From NCBI GenBank assembly GCA_029465975.1, contig CM055756.1:6799362-6863361 (forward strand): 64,000 nt of DNA, read 5' to 3'. Source of the DNA: Dallia pectoralis. Its lineage: Eukaryota; Chordata; Actinopteri; Esociformes; Umbridae. The position numbers and the translations under genes were made by a program. Below, one piece after another: positions 35,401-44,977 of this stretch (position 1 is the first letter of the stretch; the number at the start of each line of letters is the position of its first letter). The notes under the pieces were generated by a model. The model searched no databases, was not told where the DNA came from, and saw only the letters and a program-made list of their open reading frames with translations.

Positions 35401-36683
35401 TGCTCAACTCCCAGCAGGGCACCTTCCTCTATATTGTTCACTGTCTTTTCAACAAGGAGGTAAATACACATGCCAGAAACACAGCAATGCTGTAATTCAA
35501 ATTTTCGGACTTCATTGATTGGAGCTATAACACAATTCTGTGAGTTAGACTGCCGTCAAACTCAAACAGGAATTTCAATACACTTATTTTGGAAGTGGTT
35601 TATTTTAGCATATGTTAAACTGCAAGTATGTTTAGTATACACAGGCTGGATTATGTTCTGGGAATCATTTAATAACTGGTATACTAACATGTGCTCTGAG
35701 CTAACTGTGTGACAAGAAATACCTCCCGGACATGCCCTGAACTATCAAACATCAATACAGGACAATGCCAGAGATGTTGTATACGCATACTTGATTATAT
35801 CTCTGTTATAATGTTTTTTACATCAACTGGATAAGTATGAAAGACCAATGAACCGATTAAACTTAAAGATCTTTAAACATGATCACTGTATGCTGTGGCC
35901 AATGAGTGTGTGTCGAGCATAATTAGTGTGGTTGTGTTGTATTTTTTAGGTCCGGGACGAGTACAGGAAGTGGTTGGGCTGTTCTACCAACAAAGCCTTG
36001 GTTAAAGACTCCATGGTAACGCCTGTTCTTTTATGTCTGAGTGACTTCTTATTTCCTGCATAAATATGAAGGCACAGTTTGTATAACCTTTCTAGACCTT
36101 GTTTTTACCCCCTTTAGGAATGTCAGCGTATTACCTAGCCCTAGTGTATTCTAGACAAAACTGAAATTTGCCAATCAATTAATCAAAAAAAATGTATAAA
36201 GCCCTTTTTACAACAAAGTTGTCACTAAGTGCTTTTATAAACACACAGCCTGACCACGACAGAGCACACACATCAACTACACATCGAAAACTCCCTGATG
36301 GGTCAACTTTAGGAAGAAACCTATAGAGAAACTAGGCTCTGAGGGGGTGGCCAGTCCTCTTCTGGCTGTGCTGGGTGAACTTATATTAGTTTAGTTCAAT
36401 ATTTATTGAACTCTTACAAAATAAAATAGTCCAGGTCAAAACGTTATCAGCCTCATACATGCGATCAAGTTAACTGAGAACTACCAGACCTGACTCTACC
36501 AGACCTTACGCAATTTTTTCCCAGAATATTGTTTTTATTACCTGGCTACATCATCCGTAGAACGGATGAGTATATTTTGTTTTACCATTATGTTGTGTGT
36601 TCTTGTGTTTGAAACAGAAAGCGACACCTACTGTCTCCGAAGACCTACACAATGCTGATGAACAAAAGAAAGGAACAACATGA
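25375..36683 (+). CDS. Adhesion G protein-coupled receptor, E family (CD97/EMR-like)
   Basis: Plasma-membrane receptor of the EGF-TM7 group (leukocyte CD97/EMR relatives); the exact orthologue is uncertain, with ADGRE5 the best guess. Twenty-two exons: 25375-25408, 25498-25536, 25916-26308, 27691-27825, 28175-28324, 28523-28648, 28795-28941, 29613-29756, 29925-29962, 30623-30703, 31293-31322, 32058-32244, 32765-32872, 32963-33138, 33445-33618, 33707-33913, 34286-34521, 34807-34873, 35038-35129, 35300-35459, 35950-36015, 36618-36683. They total 2856 bases, 951 residues, all in phase. Order: hydrophobic leader 1-24; uromodulin-like module 25-155; EGF modules 156-200, 201-250, 251-292, 293-341, 342-389 (the last four with DIDEC/DVDEC/DMDEC calcium motifs); GAIN 390-654 with GPS Cys606, Cys626, Cys638, Cys640 and cleavage motif HL|S at 643/644; seven helices from about 660 to 895; short tail ending KKGTT. 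Cleavage into two non-covalent subunits is expected. Confidence 0.93.
25916..26308 (+). other. Uromodulin-type cysteine-rich (D8C-like) module exon of the receptor
   Basis: One 393-base exon encodes GSCNGYITLNEPWRNYLF, then IRFIGFGGDTIIDQC, SACGTIPYCCW, VVFCSES and EGFYVYRP. The pattern C..Y..L.EPWR, W.RF.G.GG, C, AC, CC, C, YYVY is that of the D8C module of uromodulin and GP2. Six cysteines remain; the extra cysteines of uromodulin after the first block and near the C-terminal end are absent. Such a module in front of EGF repeats is not part of mammalian ADGRE receptors. Confidence 0.7.
26561..26898. repeat. 45-bp minisatellite in receptor intron 3
   Basis: There are about 7.5 near-perfect copies of a 45-bp unit that contains GACAATCATTATGTGGTCTG and GGGCGTGTCTAGATAGAGA; the only common change is gcaGgggc/gcaTgggc. 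It is in frame on both strands because 45 is divisible by three, but it sits between two well-phased exons and is not coding. Confidence 0.95.
27013..27263. mobile_element. Miniature inverted-repeat element (Tc1-type), receptor intron 3
   Basis: The left end TACAGTATCTCACAAGAGTA and ACCCCTCACAT are mirrored by the right end ATGTGAGGGGTGTACC and TTTGTGAGATACTGTA. Bases TA flank the termini, as expected for a TA target duplication. The 250-bp interior has no coding capacity. Confidence 0.8.
29312..29414 (+). repeat. TATG/TG microsatellite
   Basis: About 19 TATG tetranucleotides run directly into a TG run inside receptor intron 7. A second TG run (29,540-29,562) lies close to the acceptor of exon 8. 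Confidence 0.97.
30350..30605 (+). repeat. 70-bp repeat carrying acceptor-like sites, receptor intron 9
   Basis: Two full copies and flanking partial copies of a 70-bp unit contain TTTTATTATTTTTCACACAG followed by TGATGCTGTGTTGATGTTCTGC. The TTTCACACAG|TG boxes at about 30,421 and 30,491, and a TCTCACACAG at about 30,558, resemble splice acceptors. They end 65 to 190 bases before the true exon 10 acceptor at 30,622. Confidence 0.85.
32304..32687. mobile_element. Palindromic inverted-repeat element, receptor intron 12
   Basis: The left arm (32,304-32,450) contains GAAAAGTCTACACAACCATA, CATCTTTG-type segments and GTGAACAATTCAATTGAAAA. The right arm (32,545-32,687) is its near-perfect reverse complement, ending TGTGTAGACTTTTCATATGC. 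The arms are about 140 bp around a 95-bp AT-rich loop. There is no ORF. It is a non-autonomous DNA transposon of Tc1-like type. Confidence 0.85.
33205..33425 (+). repeat. Pyrimidine-rich CTTTGTCTTTCTCGTCTGT tract before the GPS exon
   Basis: Imperfect 12- and 24-bp units of CTTTGTCTTTCTCGTCTGT type fill receptor intron 14 and form an extended polypyrimidine stretch up to the exon 15 acceptor at 33,444. Confidence 0.85.
36180..36395. repeat. Dispersed repeat-like segment in receptor intron 21
   Basis: The segment with CCCTTTTTACAACAAAGTTG, CCCTGATGGGTC and GGGGTGGCCAGTCCTCTTC looks like a common fish interspersed repeat. No termini were found, so the class is unassigned. Confidence 0.35.
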
Positions 36684-37093
36684 TGAGATACCATCAGACC
36701 TTCATTTCTACACAGCGGGTCCCCATTGTATATCCTCCAATGGACAGTGTACGCTAGGTATCATACAGAATGAAAGAGAGGAGAGGCGGATAGAAAGAAA
36801 TGCAAAAAGAGAGAGAGAGACAGAATGAGAGTGAAGGTGATAACCCCGCCCCCTTCTGAACCTGGGCATTTTTGCTTTAACTTTAAACTGGCACACCTGA
36901 GTCAATTAATTCACTTATTATCAAAACAATGACTAAGTAAACTATGCGTGCCAATTTAGAATCAAAGCCAAAGATATGATACAAACGGGATTGATGGTAA
37001 TGACTAACAGATACATCTAGACTTACTAATTTGTCCTTTATTCACACCATAGTTTCATTATCTTGCTAAACGTATTAGTATATGTATTAGTAT

Positions 37094-37148
37094 AATAAAA
37101 TGTTACTTTTATTTACAGATTTTTTTCTTGTGTGCAAAATGAAATAAA
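37094..37148 (+). terminator. Adhesion GPCR polyadenylation signals
   Basis: Two AATAAA hexamers lie at 37,094-37,099 and 37,143-37,148, about 410 and 460 bases after the stop codon. Confidence 0.6.
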
Positions 37149-37159
37149 AACTATATGCT

Positions 37160-40100
37160 GCCTTGTGTTGTAGCCTTTCCACCTAATCTTTTGAACTTCA
37201 CCCCTGTGGCTGAGCCCAGATAAATAAGTCGTTGGCAGTTGAATTAGGAAACTTTGGGAGACCAACGCAGCATGTTTCTGGACATACAGTAAATGGCATA
37301 TTGCAATGCCCTGTTTTCACCACACCGTGGCACTGTTGCTGTTGTTGGATTTTAAACTCGGATCTAATATTGGAAAGAGGGAGTGTTTCTTGGAAGGAGG
37401 GGATGCACATATAGAGTGGAAGATTTGTCAGGAAAAGTGAATGGTATGAGAAAACAGATGGATGGAAAGAATATGGAGTTAGAAAGCAGGTGAAAGCAGG
37501 AGTGGAAATGGCAAAAGAATGATGAGGGTAGGTGTTCGTGCTAGTCTTGGTGCTCTGCCGTGACACGCTTTACGCTTCAACACCAGCTCCTGTTACCATA
37601 GAAACACCAAAGCCCTCTTCTCCGGTAGTACAGCTGGAGTGCCTGCCAAGAAATGCTGTTTGGTTAACATTTTTACTCTGAGTTGAACTGTATTTTGACA
37701 CATTATTACACATGATGCGTATGCGTATAAGTACACAGAATAATGTGTTGGAAATTGATACAGTGTGTGTGTGTCTGGAGGTGTTTCTTTTGAAATGTTT
37801 TCATGGAAGTAAAGTAATGTCTGCCTTTGGGCAAAAAGCGCATACTGTTATTGGACTGGTGTTAGAAATGAGCCTGACAAATGCATTCTTGGAGTTATTT
37901 GTTGCATGCATTTTGACAAACACGATAATAAATCCTAGCTCTTTTAAGAGCAAAGCTACAACACAAAAGCCTCTCTTAGTGTGTCTTTTATACATGTGTT
38001 CTGATGAGTCACACCTGTCCCTTATTAGCAGTGATGGGGGGTGTGGCCTTCCAACTAATATGGGCCAGCTCCCCTATCTTTGACCATCCCTGCTAATACA
38101 GCCAGTCTATTACTGAATTCTACGTCCCCTGGCTCCTCCAGACAGCCCTATCAAGCTAAATGGAGCAACTAGTTCAAGAAGGTAATTGTAGAAGATTTGG
38201 TTTTCATCAAAAGTCAACAATGCTCTGTCTGTTTTGCAGTAGTTACAGTTAATGTCTTACAGTTACAAGCTGCTGATCACTAACATCAGTAGTACTAGCT
38301 TTGAATAAAATCTTGTCACGGGAATATGTAATCACAGGGACATTTTGGAGTATAAAAAGCAGCTCTTATCTAGCTTAATAAGACACAGGTACCCTTTTGT
38401 GTAAGTGACCAGAAAACAGCTTGTGGGATCTAGGATACAGATGGTGGATGATAACACCCTGTCAACAAAGAGATATTTAAAAACATATTGGTTTAACACC
38501 ATATAAAAGTGATACTTTTTAGTATGTTAGTAGGCGTCGAGTGTTACAGTGTTTTACAATCGCTAGCAGACATTGCTCATTACTTAGGTCACTTCATACA
38601 GTTCTCCTAACCAACTTTCAGCTTGGCACGGCAGTTATTTCCACTTTCAAACTGCACTAAAACTGCCAAAACGCCTCATGCCTCGCATCAACTCTTCTTT
38701 GATTCTTCCATAACACTAGCAAAAGTTGATACCAAACAAGACAATTTGTCACACATAAAACAACAACCGGTAGCATTAAAACGTGTTTTCTTTAAAAAAA
38801 AATGTTATTAAAACCACTCTACTGTATAGAATTCACTGCAGCATATGTTACCAGGATGTTTCCTACATGTAAACTTAGATTTCTAGGCAAACAGCCAGAG
38901 GCAGTTTTCTCCCATAGAGCCCAACTAATAATGATCTGCCAATTAGGGTTAGAGACACACACACAAACTTTAAAGTGTATACTAAAGAACCATCTCTTCA
39001 GTAAGGTTAATGATTAGATGTAGTCTGTCCCAGCGTTACAAGAGTGAACAGAAGGCTTTGATTTCACATCCCACACTGCTGTTTTTGCCCGGACAGGCTT
39101 TCGTCGACCCTGAGATATCCTCTCTCCTAATGCTATTTGGTGTTACTGGCTGGCTCGCTGTTGTTCTCCATTGCTGTCAGTGCAAGAAAACTCTTTGAGT
39201 GGTACTCTGCCTTCTCAGGGTGGTTGCATCTTAGTTGATGCTTGGTAAAGTGGGATGAATGATATTGTGTAACATATAGAGAGTAAAAGCTGTTTGTTGG
39301 AACAGACCGCCTTCTGAGTGGATGGAGTCTAATAACCCTCCCCCTGTCGTGTTTCACGTCTGCTCCTCTGAGGAATCAAAAAGTCTGATAGATGTGTGAT
39401 TACAGCATCCCACTGAGTTGATTTACCAGACAAAATGTCACATTTTTGAAACACATCTTATTCATCTACATACAATACTATGAAAAACTATGGCACTTGT
39501 CGGCTATAGACAATGCTGGTGACATCCAGATGGTTACTAATGTTACCACACCATTACCAGTCATTTGGAACTAAACATTTTGCCTTGTTAGCTACCGCCA
39601 GGGATATAGAAAACCGTCTGCCTGGTGAAGTCTGTTCAACCGCCTGGGACAGAAAATAATTGCTTTGTGCTAGCCACTGTCAACAAATTATGTGAGAGAA
39701 CAGCTCTCTGAGTTCAGGAGACAAACAATGTCTCCTGTATGGAATGTCCTTTGCTATTAGTTTATTAAAACTGTTATTATATAAAGTTTCACATAATAAC
39801 ATTTATAATTGCCCTATATTTAGTTTCAATTTGTCCAAAGAGTAGGTGTGTGTGTTTTCTTGAAGCATCCACTCTTCGAACGAGACAGACCCTGACACCT
39901 TAATTCAGACTTCCTATACCTTGTTTTCTGGAAACATTTTTAATAATATTCTAAGCAGATAAAATAATAATTGATAGTGACAATTTTGTCATGTTCTATT
40001 GAAAAAAGAATCAACAAGGCAGCAAAAGGACATGAAATGAGGTTGAATTGTAAGTAGTGTTTCCACTAGATGGCAGTGATGGTTAGCACGTAGCCAGTGT

Positions 40101-40800
40101 GGCCAAAACCTTGTAATTCCCCTCAGGTTAGAGGTTGTGTTTGGGGAATGGCCTGTGTTTGGGGAACATGCCGTTTAAGCGTGGATAATATTAGTAGCCT
40201 GAGGCCTATAATTTAAATGTCTTACCATGCTCTCTACATCTTAACTTCCACTCTGTTGAATGATACCTTTCTCACTCCTTACTTGATCCTGTGCCCTGAC
40301 TAGAAAGAACATAAACACCATTAGAGCTCCCCTCGTTCTAAAATGAAACATGTTAAATGATCAGTTAACTATTTTCATTCACAGCAGTACCTTAAGAGTT
40401 AAACATTGTACATGTTTTTACCATCTTATCCTAAATATAGAAAATACAGTAATCAGGAACATTTTGCGGGGGGCTAGTTTCCACAAAAGTCTTTGGCCTC
40501 AATAAAAACATGGATATGAGGGTCAAATTATCACTGGTATGAAAGCCAAATCGTGTTTGATGATATTAACTCTTAAGAAAAGTGTTCTTCTTCCCATTGG
40601 CTGCCTGCCAAAACTTTTCCCCACAGATACAGTGAATGAATACATTTTTCGATCCCCTGCTGAGTTTGTACGTTTGCCCACTGACAAAGAAATGATCCGT
40701 CTATTATTTTAATGGTAAGTTCATTTTAAAAGTGAGAGACAGAATAATAATAAAAAAATCCAGAATAACGCATTTCAAATAAGTTATAAATTGATTAGCA
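37160..40800. other. Intergenic, no gene seen
   Basis: AT-rich sequence between the receptor and the transposon cluster. Open frames here are short, lack splice-phased partners and match nothing I recognise. Confidence 0.5.
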
Positions 40801-41246
40801 TTTTACTCAGTGAAATAAGTATTTGAAAAACATGACTTAGTACTTGGTGGCAAAACCCTTGTTGGCAATCACAGAGGTTTTCTATGGGATTAACGTCTGG
40901 AGACTGGCTAGGCCACTCCAGGACCTTAATGTGCTTCTACTTGAGTGTGTGTTTTAGGTCACTGTCATGCTGGAATACCCATCCAAGACCCATTTGCAAT
41001 GCCCTGGCTGAGACGAGGAGGTTCTCACCCAAGATTTAAAGATACATGGTCCCATTCATCGTCCGTTTGATGCTGTGAAGTTGTTCTGTCCCCTCAGTTG
41101 AAAAACACCCCCAAAGCATAATGTTTCCACCGCCATGTTTGATGGTGAGGTTGGTTTTCTTGGGGTCATAGGCAGCATTTTTCCTCCTCCAAACACGGTG
41201 AGTTGAACTGATGCCAAATAGTTATATTTTTGTCTCATCTGACCAC
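40800..41246 (-). pseudogene. Tc1-like transposase relic split by the LTR element (left part)
   Basis: The minus strand decodes piecemeal to KTNLTIKHGGGNIMLWG, followed by TEGTEQLHSIK and MGTMYL-like blocks, the Tc1 signature around GGG.(I/V)MLWG. The sequence TCTCATCTGACCAC at the right edge continues after the LTR element as AACACTTTCACC (44,978 on), which rejoins as typical Tc1 sequence. Frames are broken. Confidence 0.8.
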
Positions 41247-41601
41247 TGTAATGAATCGCGGGGTGTGTAGCAGGTACAGGAACGGGCAGGAAGCAATCGC
41301 GGAGTTTTACAAAGATAATTGTGCTTTTATTAATTAACACACACGGACTTACACAAAAACAAGAACACGGATATAACCTCTACACGGAGACGAGACCATT
41401 ACATAAAGACAATGCCCAACACCCACCAACCCAAAACGAAGAACTTAAATACACAGACACTGATTATTGACACGGAACAGGTGAACATGAGAAACAGGTG
41501 CCAGTAATCAGTCCAATCACCTATCAATCATCTCCCTCTCTCGGTTGACTGAGAGGTCTCAACTAGGTACCGAGAGAGGGAGAGCTTCAACAACCCTTAC
41601 A
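41247..41601 (-). repeat. 3' LTR (left copy)
   Basis: Minus-strand order is TGTAAGGGTTG...GATTCATTACA. It includes the stop codon of the internal ORF (ends at 41,559), so the last 14 or so codons are LTR-encoded. Confidence 0.92.
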
Positions 41602-44600
41602 TAATCCCCCCCCTCTCTACGCAGCTCCTGAGGCGTATAATACAACACCCAACCCCCTCCCCTAGGGAGAAACAAGTCCTTAATACAAGGGTCGGGAGGC
41701 CGGACGGGAGAATGCGGAGCCGAGAGACAGACGGACGGAGGCTGGTCAGGAGGCCGTGGAGGCTTGGACGGGTCAGGAGGCCGTGGAGGCCTGGACGGGT
41801 CAGGAGGCCGTGGAGGCCTGGACGGGTCAGGAGGCCGTGGCGGCGGACGCTGGTCAGGAGGCCGTGGAGGCCTGGACGGGTCAGGAGACCGTGGAGGCCT
41901 GGACGGGTCAGGAGACCGTGGAGGCCTGGACGGGTCAGGAGGCCGTGGAGGCCGGGACGGGTCAGAAGGCCGTGGAGGCCTGGACGGGTCAGGAGCAGGC
42001 TCTGGATCAGGCTCTGGCGGACCTGGATCAGGGTCTGGCGGATCTGGATCTGGCGGATCTGGATCTGGCGGATCTGGATCTGGCGGATCTGGATCAGGCT
42101 CTGGCGGATCTGGATCAGGCTCTGGCGGATCTGGATCAGGCTCTGGCGGATCTGGATCAGGCTCTGGCGGATCTGGATCAGGCTCTGGCGGATCTGGAGG
42201 ATCTGGATCAGGCTCTGGCGGATCTGGATCAGGCGACGACGGTGGTTCAGGTGATCGACCCGGCGGGAGCGGGTCAGGAGGTCTACCCGGCGGGAGCGGG
42301 TCAGGAGGTCTACCCGGCGGGAGCGGGTCAGGAGGTCTACCCGGCGGGAGCGGGTCTGGAGGTCTACCCGGCGGGAGCGGGTCTGGAGGTCTACCCGGCG
42401 GGAGCGGGTCTGGAGGTCTACCCGGCGGGAGCGGGTCTGGAGGTCTACCCGGCGGGAGCGTGTCAGGAGGTCTACCCGGCGGGAGCAGATCTGGAGGCAG
42501 ATCAGGAGGGTGCAGGTCTGGAGGCCGGACAGGAGGCCGTGCCGGGGGAGACGGGTCAGGAGGCAGGTCCGGAGGAGACGGGTCTGGAGGCAGGTCCGGA
42601 AGAGACGGGTCTGGAGGCCGTGCCGGAGGACACGGTTCAGAAGGCCGGGGAACCGGCTTTGGCCCGGCAACAGTCCTTGGCCCGGCAACAGTCCTTGGCC
42701 CGGCAACAGTCCTTGGCCCGGCAACAGTCCTTGGCCCGGCAACAGTCCTTGGCCCGGGAACTGGCTCGGCCAGGATGACGGCCTCGGGCATTGGACGGGG
42801 CTCGAAAACAGGACGGGGCTCGAGGACAGGACGGGGGACTGGACTGGAGTCAGGCAGGGGGACAGGACTGGAGTCAGGCAGGGGGACAGGACTGGAGACA
42901 GGCAGGGGGACAGGACTGGAGTCAGGCAGGGGGACAGGAGTGAGCTCTGGGGCTGGCGTGAGCTCTGGGGCTGGCGTGAGCTCTGGGGCTGGCGTGAGCT
43001 CTGGAGCGGGGACAGACTCTGGGACGGACACGGGGACTGGGACGGACACGGGGACTGGGACGGACACGGGGACTGGGACGGACACGGGGACTGGGACGGA
43101 CACGGGGACTGGGACGGACACGGGGACTGGGACGGACACGGGGACTGGGACGGACACGGGGACTGGGACGGACACGGGGACTGGGACGGACACGGGGACG
43201 GGGTCAGAGACGGGGACAGACGTGCACTCCGGGACAGACGTGCACTCCGGGACAGACGTGCACTCCGGGACAGACGTGCACTCCGGGACAGACGTGCACT
43301 CCGGGACAGACGTGCACTCCGGGACAGACGTGCACTCCGGGACAGACGTGCACTCCGGGACAGACGTGCACTCCGGGACAGACGTGCACTCCGGGACAGA
43401 CGTGCACTCCGGGACAGACGTGCACTCCGGGACAGACGTGCACTCCGGGACAGACGTGCACTCCGGGACAGACGTGCACTCCGGGACAGACGTGCACTCC
43501 GGGACAGACGTGCACTCAGGGACAGACGTGCACTCAGGGACAGACGTGCACTCAGGGACAGACGTGCACTCAGGGACAGACGTGCACTCAGGGACAGACG
43601 TGCACTCAGGGACAGACGTGCACTCAGGGACAGACGTGCACTCAGGGACAGACGTGCACTCAGGGACAGACGTGCACTCAGGGACAGACGTGCACTCAGG
43701 GACAGACGTGCACTCAGGGACAGGTTCTGGGACTACAACAGGTACAGGGGCTAGAACGGGTACAGGGGCTAGAACAGGTACTGGGGCTAGAACGGGTACA
43801 GGGGCTAGAACGGGTACAGGGGCTAGAACGGGTACAGGGGTTAGGACAGGTACTGGGGCTAGAACGGGTACAGGGGCTAGAACGGGTACAGGGGTTAGGA
43901 CAGGGATTAAGACACGCTCAGGAACTGAAGGCTGCATAAGGGATTGAGCCGGACCAACGGGCCATGGGCTACGGGACATGGGAGACCCAGGCTCAGGGTT
44001 GTCCGACAGTCTGGCCTCGGAAAAACTGTGAGGCCCAGCCTCGGGCGGGACAGGAGATAGCCTGGTCTGGAATACTGCAGAGAGTAGGGATTCCGGTAGG
44101 ACGGGTAGACCATCCTTATCAATATAACCCCCGAGCAGATAAAAGTTCTGAACAATGTCATCTGAGGATGGTTCCTCTGTCTTAACGGGGAGGGTGGATG
44201 GGAGCTGCGATACGGCAGTCTGTAAAAATGAGCCGGTAGACAGACCTGATTCTTTGGGAGGTTGAGGATGGAGTGAAGATTCGTGCCGGAGAGTCTGACT
44301 GGGTAAATCCGGGAAAGCCTCATACGTCTCCACCACCTGCGAGAAAAACTCTGCAGGGTCTTCGAAGTCATCGTCCTCCTCATAATAGTCCTCGTACTCC
44401 TCGTCGCGGTTAGACTCCGCATTATCTTCTACCTCGGAGAAGAAATCCGCCCGGACCCAGCCTACTGGGGCGGGGGCGGATGGTCGCGGAGGTAGGGGTG
44501 GTCCGCGACGTATCGCGCACCGGCGAAATTGTTCAGCTGGTCTGGAGCGGGGTTTCTCTTCCAGGAGAAAACCCCAAAGATCTCTCCGCTGCTTCCTCTT

Positions 44601-44615
44601 ACTTCGGTTGGGCAT
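41559..44615 (-). CDS. Proline-rich repeat protein encoded by the LTR element
   Basis: One uninterrupted frame of 1018 codons starts at the ATG at 44,615, right after the 5' LTR, and stops inside the 3' LTR. Residues 1-45 are basic (MPNRSKRKQRRDLWGF start). Residues 61-90 are strongly acidic with FFSEVEDN and DEEYEDYYEEDDDFED. There follow in-frame arrays of VPVLAP, about 28 VPECTS (about residues 298-467), about 10 VPVSVP, then PELTPA, PLPDSSPV, TVAGPR, PPDPLPPGR, PDPPEP and PPRPPDPSR units. The C-terminus is unique: LFLPRGGGWVLYYTPQELRR. All repeat units are multiples of three bases, so hundreds of units keep the frame. No retroviral motif (zinc knuckle, protease, RT) is visible. It could be a highly modified Gag-like protein; function unknown. 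Confidence 0.7.
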   Translation of the reverse strand: MPNRSKRKQRRDLWGFLLEEKPRSRPAEQFRRCAIRRGPPLPPRPSAPAPVGWVRADFFSEVEDNAESNRDEEYEDYYEEDDDFEDPAEFFSQVVETYEAFPDLPSQTLRHESSLHPQPPKESGLSTGSFLQTAVSQLPSTLPVKTEEPSSDDIVQNFYLLGGYIDKDGLPVLPESLLSAVFQTRLSPVPPEAGPHSFSEARLSDNPEPGSPMSRSPWPVGPAQSLMQPSVPERVLIPVLTPVPVLAPVPVLAPVPVLTPVPVLAPVPVLAPVPVLAPVPVLAPVPVLAPVPVVVPEPVPECTSVPECTSVPECTSVPECTSVPECTSVPECTSVPECTSVPECTSVPECTSVPECTSVPECTSVPECTSVPECTSVPECTSVPECTSVPECTSVPECTSVPECTSVPECTSVPECTSVPECTSVPECTSVPECTSVPECTSVPECTSVPECTSVPECTSVPECTSVPVSDPVPVSVPVPVSVPVPVSVPVPVSVPVPVSVPVPVSVPVPVSVPVPVSVPVPVSVPVPVSVPESVPAPELTPAPELTPAPELTPAPELTPVPLPDSSPVPLPVSSPVPLPDSSPVPLPDSSPVPRPVLEPRPVFEPRPMPEAVILAEPVPGPRTVAGPRTVAGPRTVAGPRTVAGPRTVAGPKPVPRPSEPCPPARPPDPSLPDLPPDPSPPDLPPDPSPPARPPVRPPDLHPPDLPPDLLPPGRPPDTLPPGRPPDPLPPGRPPDPLPPGRPPDPLPPGRPPDPLPPGRPPDPLPPGRPPDPLPPGRPPDPLPPGRSPEPPSSPDPDPPEPDPDPPDPPEPDPDPPEPDPDPPEPDPDPPEPDPDPPEPDPDPPDPDPPDPDPPDPDPPDPDPGPPEPDPEPAPDPSRPPRPSDPSRPPRPPDPSRPPRSPDPSRPPRSPDPSRPPRPPDQRPPPRPPDPSRPPRPPDPSRPPRPPDPSKPPRPPDQPPSVCLSAPHSPVRPPDPCIKDLFLPRGGGWVLYYTPQELRREGGDYVRVVEALPLSVPS
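43213..43722 (-). repeat. 18-bp array encoding VPECTS, about 28 copies
   Basis: Perfect 18-bp units (plus-strand GACGTGCACTCCGGGACA) form two homogeneous blocks: units with TCCGGG to about 43,515, then units with TCAGGG to the end. The C/A change is silent in the minus-strand frame (Pro CCG versus CCT). Confidence 0.95.
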
Positions 44616-44617
44616 TC

Positions 44618-44972
44618 TGTAATGAATCGCGGGGTGTGTAGCAGGTACAGGAACGGGCAGGAAGCAATCGCGGAGTTTTACAAAGATAATTGTGCTTTTA
44701 TTAATGAACACACACGGACTTACACAAAAACAAGAACACGGATATAACCTCTACACGGAGACGAGACCATTACATAAAGACAATGCCCAACACCCACCAA
44801 CCCAAAACGAAGAACTTAAATACACAGACACTGATTATTGACACGGAACAGGTGAACATGAGAAACAGGTGCCAGTAATCAGTCCAATCACCTATCAATC
44901 ATCTCCCTCTCTCGGTTGACTGAGAGGTCTCAACTAGGTACCGAGAGAGGGAGAGCTTCAACAACCCTTACA
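44618..44972 (-). repeat. 5' LTR (right copy)
   Basis: It has the same length as the left copy with one apparent base difference. The ATG of the internal ORF begins two bases after its end, leaving no room for an ordinary primer-binding site before the ORF. Confidence 0.92.
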
Positions 44973-44977
44973 ACCAC

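Larger units (their letters stand above)
41247..44972 (-). mobile_element. Compact non-autonomous LTR retroelement
   Basis: A 3,726-bp element has identical-length 355-bp direct repeats at 41,247-41,601 and 44,618-44,972, with TG...CA ends and a 5-bp duplication ACCAC on both sides (41,242-41,246 and 44,973-44,977). By eye the LTRs differ at a single base (41,336-41,337 region T versus G at 44,707-44,708), so insertion is recent. On the minus strand a purine tract, AGAGAGGGGGGGGATTA, lies immediately before the 3' LTR (the left one), fixing orientation. Each LTR carries AATAAA (for example 41,331-41,326) and a TATTTAAG box about 115 bases upstream. No protease, reverse transcriptase, RNase H or integrase is present; the interior is one proline-rich ORF. 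Confidence 0.92.

Noticed and set aside
41712..43947. Plus-strand ORFs of 180-727 codons (Gly/Ser/Thr repeats) opposite the LTR element ORF
   Set aside because: They are shadows of the same in-phase repeats. The LTR polarity, purine tract, polyA hexamer and unique non-repeat ends all support the minus-strand frame.
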